A stretch of 64,000 nt of DNA from DASVBE01 sp963770375 (GTDB lineage: Bacteria > Actinomycetota > Actinomycetes > Streptosporangiales > Streptosporangiaceae): contig CAVYPM010000020.1 in the NCBI GenBank assembly GCA_963770375.1, positions 1 to 64,000 of the forward strand, read 5' to 3'. A model generated the notes under the pieces. It made no database searches. It had not been told where the DNA came from and worked only from the letters and a program-made list of their open reading frames with translations. Shown here one piece after another: positions 17,053 to 24,177 of the stretch (its first letter is position 1; every line of letters starts with the position of its first letter). The position numbers and the translations under genes are program-made.

Positions 17053-17833
17053 TTAGAGGATCCCAGCCGGGCCGGTCAGGGTGAACATCTGCCGGTCCGG
17101 CACCGTGCCACCGGAGAAGTTCTCCTGCTGCAGGGTGAGCAGGTTGCTCGGGTTCTTGCTGTTCGGGTTGAGCGTCATGACCAGCGGGTTGCTGGCGGAC
17201 GTGTCAGCCGCGAACTCGAGCGGGAAGTAAACCAGGACGAGCGGCTTGATGCCCGGGAGCGTGATCTGGATGTCAGCGGCCAGGTCGGCGACCCAGAAGG
17301 TCCGCGGGGTGCCACAGCGCTCAAGGCGAACCTTGAAGCCCTCGGTCGCGCTGATCGCGCCAACGCAGAAGCCGCTCTCGTTGGAGTTCGGAGCGAACTG
17401 GCCCTGGTACACCGGGTAGAAGCTCGGGTAGTTCAGGCACGCGTACGAGGTCGGGTCGATCGAGTTGACGCCACCAGTGCCGCACAGCTGACCCAGGATG
17501 CCGACGAACCGGATGATGAAGTCCTCGTTCGTCCGGGTGTTGCTGGCCTGCCGCAGGTTAACGATGCGGTTCTGGTACAGGCTGGGGGCCTTGACGCCCT
17601 TCTGGGTGGCGTTCTGGATGAACGTCGGGCCGTTGTCCTGGTTCAGCAGCAGGTTGGAGATGTTGGTGCAGCGCCGGGGACACGGTGCCCGGGTTGTTGT
17701 CACACACCGTGGTCGCGTGCGGCTTGACGTGCACGCCCGCAGAGGCGGCCGTTGCGCCGGCCAGCCCGAGGGCCGTGCTCACGGCAACAGACGCCGCCAG
17801 CACGTACAGCCCCCTGATGGAGCGGTTCCGCAT
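17053..17833 (-). pseudogene. secreted protein of unknown role, one frameshift
   Basis: An exported protein of about 259 residues. From ATG 17833 (ribosome site AGGAAGGGATC) it has a signal peptide: 'MRNRSIRGLYVLAASVAVS' with likely cleavage after 'ATAASA'. The first frame runs to 'VCDNNPGT'. In the 17670-17695 stretch the sense moves one base and goes on 'RCTNISNLLLNQDNGPTF'. The mature part is rich in Asn, Ser, Thr and Gln, unlike its neighbours, and has five or so Cys residues ('GQLCGTG', 'SYACLNY', 'GFCVGA', 'LERCGTP'). It ends in 'QMFTLTGPAGIL'. Local G+C is lower than the surroundings. No family is recognised; the composition suggests a cell-surface or extracellular role. Confidence 0.65.
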
Positions 17834-18461
17834 GGGTGATCCCTTCCTGTGGATACTGGGCCGGCCACCCCGGAGGGTGGCCTGGGCGGTCAAGCTCTGG
17901 CCGGCCGCTACTGACTGCTGTTGTTCTTTGCGCGTAACTTGCTGTGATTCCGCCCTGTCAGTCAGTGGCAAACGCCTTGCCATGGGCAGACTGCTGACGA
18001 TTTCTCGTCTGCGTCCCCCAGGCCCCGGCGAACCTTCGACTGGCCAGATTCACATGAACATGACGTGCGGCCGGCGGAAGCGGTTGACCGGTCTGGGCAA
18101 ATTCGTCGAAGAAATTTTGCCGGTACGGGATTGAACGGAGATATGTCCGGATTTGGGCGGTATACGCCCCCGGCAGGATCCCCATCAATCCGCACAGACC
18201 GGACCTTTCTTCGCTTCCTTCGCAATCAGGACAGCCAACGCAGAAGTTCGTGCCGCGGAGAACCATGGAACCGGAGGTTCGCGAGCTCTGCCGTAGCACG
18301 GCACATCTTCCGCCACACCGCACCGGCGCCGGACAGGCCGCCGTGTGGTGCAGGACGGCGTCGAGATGCCGCCCGTGCCCCATTGTCCGCTCTTGCCGGG
18401 CCGTGGACTGGATCTTCGCCACGGTCCAAGATCCCGATTTGATAACGGGATGTAACCCGGA
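17834..18461. other. long lower-G+C intergenic region
   Basis: About 630 bp with clearly more A+T than the rest of the window. It must hold the promoter of the secreted-protein gene (minus strand). One reading frame on the minus strand (about 17958-18183) gives a plausible-looking peptide with 'YRQNFFDEFAQTGQPLPPA', but its third positions are mixed and it lacks a ribosome site, so I do not call it. A small dyad, gggcg/cgccc around 'gtata', lies near 18150. No RNA family is recognised. Confidence 0.4.
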
Positions 18462-18491
18462 CCGGGCCGGCCGCCGATGCGGCCGGCCCGG
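18462..18491 (-). terminator. hairpin terminator after the SPFH gene
   Basis: A perfect 13-bp stem, ccgggccggccgc (18462-18474), loop CGAT and the complement at 18479-18491. It lies 24 bp beyond the stop of the SPFH gene on the minus strand. Confidence 0.7.
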
Positions 18492-18514
18492 CGGCAGGAC
18501 GGGGCGATCTGGTC

Positions 18515-19654
18515 TTACTGATCCTCAGACGGCTCCGCGCGGGTGAGGGCGGCCGGCCGGAGCGGCTGCTCGGAGTTGCCCCCCATGCCCTTCTTCACTG
18601 AGTCCAGGATGGCCATGCCCTGGCTCACCAGGCCGGCCGCGACCTCACTGAGCCCGTCGGCGCCGTTGAGCACGCTCACGTTGGCGCCGGCCAGGCCGCC
18701 GGCCGCCTCCCGCACGATCTGCGGCAGCTGCTCGATCAGCATCCGGTCCAGCGCGATCCGCTGATGCGAGGCCGCCGCCTCGGCCTGGAGCTTGACCCGC
18801 TCCGCGTCGGCCTGGGCCAGGATGCGCACCTTCGCGGCTTCCGCCTCGGCCGGCCGGACCACCTCGGCGACCAGCTGGCGCTGCCGCAGCTCGGCCTGGC
18901 GGTGCGCCAGCTCGGTCTGCGCGGCCAGCACGCCCATCTGCGCCTGGGCCTGCGCCAGCGGGCCCGCCTGGGAGGCCTCGGCCTGGGCCTTGTCCACCTC
19001 GGCCTTATACGAGGCCTGCACGACCGACGTCTGCCGGGCGTACTCGGCCTGCTTGCGCTGGGATTCCTGCTGGGCCTCGGACGCGGCCTGGGTCGCCTGG
19101 GCCTGCGCGATCTGGGCCTGCCGCTGGATCGCGGCGCTGTGCGGCGCGGCCATCGCGTCGATGTAGCCGGACTTCAGGTCGTCGATGGACTGGATCTGCA
19201 GCGAGTCGACGATCAGGCCGATCTTCAGCATCTCCGCCTTCGAGCCGTCGAGCACCTCGATGGCCAGCTTCTGCCGCTCGGTAACGATCTCCTCCACGGT
19301 CATCGAGCCGATGATCGACCGGAGGTGGCCGGCGAAGATCCGCCCGGTCAGCAAGGACATCTGGTCCTGGTCGGAGAGGAACCGCTGGCCGGCGTTGACG
19401 ATGCTCTCCTCGTCGTTGCCCACCTTGAACGCGATCACCGCGCGGACGTTGAGCGAGATGCCCTGCCGGGTCACGCAGGTCTCCGCGACCTCGGCCTCGC
19501 ACATGGCCAGGGTGAGGAACCTGACCTTGCGGAAGAACGGCAGGATGAACGCGCCGTGGCCGGTGACCACGCGGAACGGCGCGCCGCTGCGGCCGGACCT
19601 CGCGCCGGAGATCAGCATGGCCTGGTCAGGCGCGGGAACTCGGTAGCCGAACAT
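18515..19654 (-). CDS. SPFH/band 7 (flotillin-like) protein
   Basis: A 379-residue flotillin-type protein. The SPFH domain spans about residues 1-190 ('GHGAFILPFFRKVRFLTLA', 'NVRAVIAFKVGNDEES', 'HLRSIIGSMTVEEIV'). A long Ala/Gln/Glu-rich coiled coil follows (about 200-320), then a Gly-rich tail. There is no long N-terminal membrane helix; like flotillins it probably attaches to the inner face of the membrane and forms oligomers in lipid microdomains. ATG 19654 is preferred over the upstream codons because AGGGAGAG lies just before it. The NfeD-like gene upstream on the same strand is the usual partner. In hopanoid-making bacteria, flotillin domains may contain hopanoids; that link is inference. 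Confidence 0.88.
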   Translation of the reverse strand: MFGYRVPAPDQAMLISGARSGRSGAPFRVVTGHGAFILPFFRKVRFLTLAMCEAEVAETCVTRQGISLNVRAVIAFKVGNDEESIVNAGQRFLSDQDQMSLLTGRIFAGHLRSIIGSMTVEEIVTERQKLAIEVLDGSKAEMLKIGLIVDSLQIQSIDDLKSGYIDAMAAPHSAAIQRQAQIAQAQATQAASEAQQESQRKQAEYARQTSVVQASYKAEVDKAQAEASQAGPLAQAQAQMGVLAAQTELAHRQAELRQRQLVAEVVRPAEAEAAKVRILAQADAERVKLQAEAAASHQRIALDRMLIEQLPQIVREAAGGLAGANVSVLNGADGLSEVAAGLVSQGMAILDSVKKGMGGNSEQPLRPAALTRAEPSEDQ

Positions 19655-19749
19655 CTGGACTCTCCCTGAATACGCGGGGCACTGCCCCGTCAGTAGCTGC
19701 AATCCGGGTGACGGCCCTGGGCCGCGTGGCGGTCCGGCCGCGTCTTTGG

Positions 19750-19785
19750 CCGCGGGACGGCCGGGCCAGCCCGGCCGTCCCGCGG
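19750..19785 (-). terminator. strong hairpin between the NfeD-like and SPFH genes
   Basis: An inverted repeat of 17 bp (19750-19766 with 19769-19785), separated by only two bases. It lies 8 bp after the stop of the NfeD-like gene on the minus strand and about 95 bp before the SPFH start. It would stop or weaken transcription from the first gene into the second, so the SPFH gene may need its own promoter in the remaining spacer. Confidence 0.7.
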
Positions 19786-19792
19786 GACGTGA

Positions 19793-20068
19793 TCATTCTG
19801 GCGGCGGGCCGATTGGGTCCGCCCATTCGCTGACATCCACCGTGCGGCCGCCCCGCGAATCGATGACCAGCACGGTGGCACCCCGGGGCAGGGGCTGCGG
19901 GGACCAGGCGATGTAACACTCGGTCCCGCCGCGGATCCGGACCATGACCTCGCCAGGGCCGTCGGGCCCGCGGGTACCGATGCTGAGTACACCGATGCTG
20001 CCGATCAGGGCTGATTCCCGAGGCACAGGCCGCCGCTCCTCAAGCACCCCAGAGGTGGATGCACCCAT
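19793..20068 (-). CDS. NfeD-like OB-fold protein
   Basis: A 91-residue soluble protein that resembles the C-terminal OB-fold of NfeD: 'LIGSIGVLSIGTRGPDGPGE' then 'VMVRIRGGTECYIAWSPQ' and 'RGATVLVIDSRGGRTVDV'. This is the 'G-x-x-G-...-G-x-V-x-V' pattern of the domain. NfeD proteins are commonly encoded beside SPFH proteins and are thought to anchor or regulate them; here only the OB part is present, without the membrane helices or protease domain. The neighbouring SPFH gene supports the call. The start at 20068 has 'ggggatagggcg' upstream, an acceptable ribosome site. Confidence 0.7.
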   Translation of the reverse strand: MGASTSGVLEERRPVPRESALIGSIGVLSIGTRGPDGPGEVMVRIRGGTECYIAWSPQPLPRGATVLVIDSRGGRTVDVSEWADPIGPPPE

Positions 20069-20275
20069 TATCGCCCTATCCCCGCCGGATCCTGCCCTTT
20101 CCGCGGCGCCCGTAAGCCGATGCCCCGCGGGGAATAGGCCGGCCCGGGAGCGACGTTCTGATACCCGTCGGTGCGTTGTGTCCCCCGGGCCTCAACTACT
20201 GCCGCCGCGGAATACCGTCCGGCTGGAGCCGCGGTGCGCCACTCGCCGAGAGGCGACCTCGCACCGGCCTCGAAT

Positions 20276-20313
20276 CGCCCCCGGCCAGCGTCCTGCGATG
20301 CTGGCCGGGGGCG
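20276..20313 (+). promoter_or_regulatory. leader hairpin before the siderophore-interacting protein gene
   Basis: A perfect 14-bp inverted repeat, cgcccccggccagc (20276-20289) with its complement at 20300-20313 and a 10-base loop. It ends 52 bp before ATG 20366. The gene upstream is divergent, so there is no obvious transcript for it to end other than this gene's own leader; an attenuator is possible. No iron-box sequence (TTAGGTTAGGCTAACCTAA-like) is visible nearby. Confidence 0.55.
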
Positions 20314-20365
20314 TTCGCAGAGCTGGCCGGCCACGGCCGGCCGCGACACGAAAGGCTTACTGCTC

Positions 20366-21160
20366 ATGGCCGACGCCACGTCTGGTCTCCCCCCGGCCGG
20401 CCTTGACGACCCGTTCGCCGTGCTGACCGGGTCGCTGGCCGGCACCACCCGGCTGGCCCTGACCGTGACCGGATCCGGCCCGCTGACCCCGCACATGCAC
20501 CGGCTGCAGCTGACCGCGCCGGAACTGGCCGGCCTGCGCTATCTGCCGGGCCAGGACATGATGCTGCTGGTCGGCGTGGAGGGAAACCGCCCGGTCCGGC
20601 GCCGCTACACGATCAGGGACCTCGACACCGCCCGCCAGAGCGTCACGCTGGACGTGGTCCGGCACGGCGACGGCCCCGGCGAGCAGTGGGTCAGCGCCGC
20701 CCAGCCGGGCGACGCGATCGAGGGCATCGCCCCGCGCGGCAAGATCACGACGTCACCGGACGCGGACTGGCATCTGTTCGTCGGGGACGAGTCCGCGCTG
20801 CCGGCCATCTTCGTCATGACCGAGTCGCTCCCGGCGGAGCGGCAGGCAGTGATCCTGCTGGAGATCCCGGAGGCGGCTGATGAGCAGCCGCTGGCCGCCA
20901 AGGCGGGCGTCAGCCTGCGGTGGCTGCCTCGCCAGAATGGGCCGGCCGGCGAACCGGGCGCTCTTGCCGCGGCCGCCGCCGATGTCCCGCTGCCACCTGG
21001 CCTCGGCCACGTATACCTGCTGGGCGAGGCCCGGGTGGTATCCCGGCTGCGCGAGGTCATGGCCGACCGCGGGCTGCCGGGCAGCCAGGTCTCGCCGAAG
21101 GCCTACTGGGGCCGCGGCAAGGCCAACGCCAGCCACGGCGAGCCCGCCAAGGACAGCTGA
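20366..21160 (+). CDS. siderophore-interacting protein (FAD-binding ferric reductase type)
   Basis: A 264-residue flavoprotein of the SIP/ViuB family, which reduces ferric siderophores in the cytoplasm with NAD(P)H. The FAD motif 'RRRYTIRDLD' (family: R-x-Y-T-x-R) is at about residue 74. 'HGDGPGEQWVSAAQPGD' is the phosphate-binding loop, and 'GDESALPAIFVMTESLPA' is the conserved family block at the start of the NAD(P) domain. The C-terminus 'SPKAYWGRGKANASHGE' is typical of the family. ATG 20366 is chosen from homologue length; the frame is open further upstream but that part is not protein-like. No siderophore cluster lies in the window. Confidence 0.9.
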   Translation: MADATSGLPPAGLDDPFAVLTGSLAGTTRLALTVTGSGPLTPHMHRLQLTAPELAGLRYLPGQDMMLLVGVEGNRPVRRRYTIRDLDTARQSVTLDVVRHGDGPGEQWVSAAQPGDAIEGIAPRGKITTSPDADWHLFVGDESALPAIFVMTESLPAERQAVILLEIPEAADEQPLAAKAGVSLRWLPRQNGPAGEPGALAAAAADVPLPPGLGHVYLLGEARVVSRLREVMADRGLPGSQVSPKAYWGRGKANASHGEPAKDS

Positions 21161-21240
21161 CCCGCGCCCCTGCAGCCGTCGCACACCACTACGAGCCCGC
21201 CCGGGACGGCCGGCCCGCGCCCCCGATTCCGTAATTCATA

Positions 21241-21282
21241 AATCTTGATCAATGAATCTTGATCAGCATTCGTTGATCAGGG
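21241..21282. repeat. three 14-bp repeats with TTGATCA
   Basis: TTGATCA occurs at 21245-21251, 21259-21265 and 21273-21279, an exact 14-bp spacing. The first two units share 'aatcttgatcaatg/aatcttgatcagca'. The block is AT-rich and lies in the 147-bp gap between two converging genes. TGATCA is palindromic, so each unit could be a binding half or full site. Confidence 0.75.
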
Positions 21283-21307
21283 TGCCAGGAAGCGGAGGCG
21301 GGGGCGG

Positions 21308-22309
21308 TCAGTCACCAGCGGGCCACGGGCCAGCCACCCCGGTCGCCGCCAAGACGCCGGCCGGACGGGGCAGCGCGGTCTGGGTGCCGCGCCGGGTGGT
21401 GGCGGTGGCCCCGGCGGCGCAGGCCGCGCGCAGCGCCACCGGCGGCGCAGCGCCAGCCGCCAGGCCCACCGCCAGCGCGGCCACGAATGCGTCACCCGCC
21501 CCGACGGCATCCACGCTGGCCACCGCAAAACCCGGCACCTGCTCGGCGCCGCCCGGGCCAGCAAGCGCAGCGCCGTGCGATCCGGCGGTGACCACCGCGT
21601 AGCCGCGGTCCGCCGCGGCGTGCCCGGCCTCCTTGGCACCCGGGCTGGCCGCGGCGGTCAGCAGGTCCCGCAGGGCCGCGGCCGCCTCCGCCGCCCCGGC
21701 CAGGCCGGCCACCGGACGGCCGAGCAGCGCAGCCGCCTCGGACTCGTTGACCACCAGCCAGTCCGCCCGGGCCGCCAGCTGCACGGCCGCCTCCGCGTCC
21801 GCGGGCACCGGGGCCAGGTTCAGCAGGGTGGGCACCCCGCGCCGGGCCGCGCCGGCCAGGGCCGCGGCGATCGCGGCGGACGGGATCTCGGCCGAGATGA
21901 CCAGCAGCCCCGGTGGGCCGGCCAGCGCTGCGGCCGCTTCAGCCGGGCCGCACTCGACGTTCGCGCCGGGCGCCACCGTGATCATGTTCTCGCCGGCTGC
22001 GTCCACCGTGATCAGCGCAAGGCCGGTGGCCGCGCCGGGCACCCGCCGTACTCCTTCCCGGGCTATTCCCTCGGCGGCGAGCGCCAGCAGGATCGGCCCG
22101 CCGAACTCGTCCTCGCCCACGCAGCCGGCCATCGCGGTGTCCGCGCCGAGCCGGGCCGCCGCGACCGCCTGGTTGGCGCCCTTGCCGCCCGGGGCGATCA
22201 CCGCCTGGCCGCCGAGGATCGTCTCCCCCGGGCCCGGCAGCCTGCCCACCGAGACCGAGATGTCCATGTTCAGGCTGCCCAGGACGGCCAGCCGGGGCTG
22301 GGTGGTGAT
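21308..22309 (-). CDS. ribokinase (PfkB family), apparent AUC start
   Basis: A sugar kinase of the PfkB family, 333 residues if started at 22309. It carries signature 1 'GGKGANQAVAAARLGAD' and signature 2 'VDAVGAGDAFVAALAVGLA' with the catalytic Asp in 'GAGD'. It would phosphorylate ribose, or a related sugar or nucleoside, with ATP. The first ATG (22267, 'MDISVSVGRLPGPGE') would cut off the first beta strand. The frame continues upstream as 'TTQPRLAVLGSLN', exactly the family's N-terminus, to an ATC codon that sits five bases after a perfect GGAGG (22315-22319). An in-frame stop lies 18 bases further up, with no ATG, GTG or TTG between. Either AUC is used or a G has been changed to C. Confidence 0.85.
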   Translation of the reverse strand: MTTQPRLAVLGSLNMDISVSVGRLPGPGETILGGQAVIAPGGKGANQAVAAARLGADTAMAGCVGEDEFGGPILLALAAEGIAREGVRRVPGAATGLALITVDAAGENMITVAPGANVECGPAEAAAALAGPPGLLVISAEIPSAAIAAALAGAARRGVPTLLNLAPVPADAEAAVQLAARADWLVVNESEAAALLGRPVAGLAGAAEAAAALRDLLTAAASPGAKEAGHAAADRGYAVVTAGSHGAALAGPGGAEQVPGFAVASVDAVGAGDAFVAALAVGLAAGAAPPVALRAACAAGATATTRRGTQTALPRPAGVLAATGVAGPWPAGD

Positions 22310-22358
22310 GGCTACCTCCGGTGCTCAGGCGGGCCGGTGTTTCAGCGGGGGCGGCGCT

Positions 22359-23910
22359 TCAAGCGGAGCCGCACCAGGCCCGCACCGCGGCGCGGGCCTG
22401 CCCGGTGCGCAGGCTGGCGTCCCGCTCATCCGATGCCCAGGCAATGTAGCCGTCCGGCCGGGCCAGCACCGCGGCCGGGAGCCGGGCTCCCTGGCACCGC
22501 CGGTAGCGCACCCGGCGCACCAGGTCCGCGGTGCCTGCGCCGCCCGGGCCTGGCACCGCCCGGGCCGGCGCAGTCAGCGGCGCCCGTGCTGTCGTCCTGG
22601 CCGGCCGCTTCCAGCAGCGCGAACCGGCCCTCGCCGAACAGGCCGTACAGCCGGGCGGTGCCGCCGCCGGCGAGGTCCAGCGTGCCGCGCGGCAGCCGCG
22701 CCCCGGCCAGCTTGTGCACCGGGCCCAGGGCCGGGTCCGGGACGGGGCCGGCCCTGTCCGGCGGATACCGGATGGCCACCCCCGAGTAGGTCGCGGCCAG
22801 CCAGTCCTGCACCGGCGGCAGCGGCGCGATCATCCGGTGCGCGGCCCAGCGGACCGCCCGGCGCCGGGCCGTGCGGGCCGTGTTCAGCCGGAACTGGCGG
22901 CCGGTCAGCGCGAGGACCGCCCGGCCGACCGGATACCGCTCGTCGTGGTAGGAGTCGAGCAGCCAGCCCGGTGCCCGGCCGGCCGCCGTTGCGCCGAGTT
23001 TCCAGCCCAGGTTCACCGCGTCCTGCAGGCCGGTGTTCATGCCCTGGGCCCCGGCCGGGGAGTGGGTGTGCGCCGCGTCGCCGGCCAGCAGTACCCGGCC
23101 GGCCCGGTACTGCGGCACCTGCCGGCTCTCGCTGCGGTAACGGCCGGACCAGGTCATGTCCCGCGGGCCGAAGTCCTGGCCGGTCACCCGGATCAGGCTG
23201 GTCCTGATCTCGTCCAGCGTCACCGGCTCGCTGACCCCGGCCCCGGCCCGGGCGTAGTCGTACAGCACGGTCCGGCACGACCCGTCGCGGAACGGGAAGA
23301 CCAGCAGCATGCCGCGGTCGGACAGGTCACCGTAGGCGTCGGTCATCGGCAGGCCGTCCAGGTGCAGGTCGGCCAGCAGCACCGAGCCGGGGTTGGGCGC
23401 CCCGGGGAACGGCAGGCCGGCCGCCTGCCGGACGAAGCTGCGCAGCCCGTCGCAGCCCACCAGGTAGTCGGCCCGCTCGGTTTCCCCGCTGGCCAGCCGC
23501 ACCCGCACCTCGTGGTCGTCCTGCTCGATCCCGGTGACCTCGCAGGACCAGCGCAGGGTGGTGCCCAGGCTCGTGGCGCGGTCCAGGAGCAGGGTCTCGA
23601 TCTGGCTCTGCGGGATGTCCAGCAGGTAGGGAAAATCAGAATCCAGCCGGCCAAAGTTAATGGCCGCGCCCTTCAGCCCGAGCGGAAACGACGGCACCGG
23701 GAGGCCGGCCGCGGTGAACGCGCCCGCCTGGCCGCGCAGGTCGAGCATTTCCATGCTCCGCGCGTGCAGGCAGATAGCACGGGAATCGGCGCGCAGCCCG
23801 GACCGCCGGTCGAGCACCCGCACCTGGGCGCCGGCCAGGGCCAATTCGGCCGAAAGCGCCAGGCCGGTCGGCCCGGCGCCGACCACGATCACCGTGCCGG
23901 CGCCGGCCAT
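22359..23910 (-). pseudogene. FAD-dependent aromatic monooxygenase, one frameshift near the C-terminus
   Basis: A flavoprotein hydroxylase of the PheA/TfdB type, about 516 residues. The FAD motif 'VIVVGAGPTGLALSAELALA' opens the protein, and the DG-like region 'YLVGCDGLRSFVRQAAG' and GD motif 'VLLAGDAAHTHSPAGAQG' follow. It would use NAD(P)H and O2 to hydroxylate an aromatic or polyketide substrate. The thioredoxin-like tail begins near residue 400. The first frame loses sense at 22535-22575 and a second frame continues with 'TADLVRRVRYRRCQGARLP' and 'ARPDGYIAWASDE' to 22359. ATG 23910 follows AGGTGAGGG. It is divergent from the SpoIIE gene, and a ribokinase follows 49 bp downstream. Confidence 0.8.
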
Positions 23911-24017
23911 GCCCTCACCTGCGCCGGGGCCTGCGGAAGGGCCCGGCACGCCGGCCACGCCCGTTGGGCCCGCGCAGCGCGATCTTGCAGCCGCTCGGAC
24001 ATTAGTCTTGTCGTCAC

Positions 24018-24028
24018 GCTAAGTTAGC
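24018..24028. promoter_or_regulatory. small palindrome in a divergent promoter region
   Basis: GCTAA-g-TTAGC lies in the AT-richer stretch (24000-24070) between the divergent monooxygenase and SpoIIE-type genes. It could be an operator for either. Eleven bases is short, so chance is possible. Confidence 0.35.
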
Positions 24029-24177
24029 TACCGTTCTTTCTCAATCTGAGCGAAGCTGTTCCATAATTGGGCGAACATCCCGCTGGCCGGGGGCTCGCCC
24101 AGCGGGCCGGCACCACCCGGCGTGAGCGCAACGCCGCAGGTGCGACGCAGGGTCGACGCAGGAAGGAGGGGCTACCC

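Noticed and set aside
17958..18422. Minus-strand frame with a protein-like stretch in the lower-G+C intergenic region
   Set aside because: Third positions are mixed, there is no ribosome site, and it overlaps the expected promoter of the secreted-protein gene.
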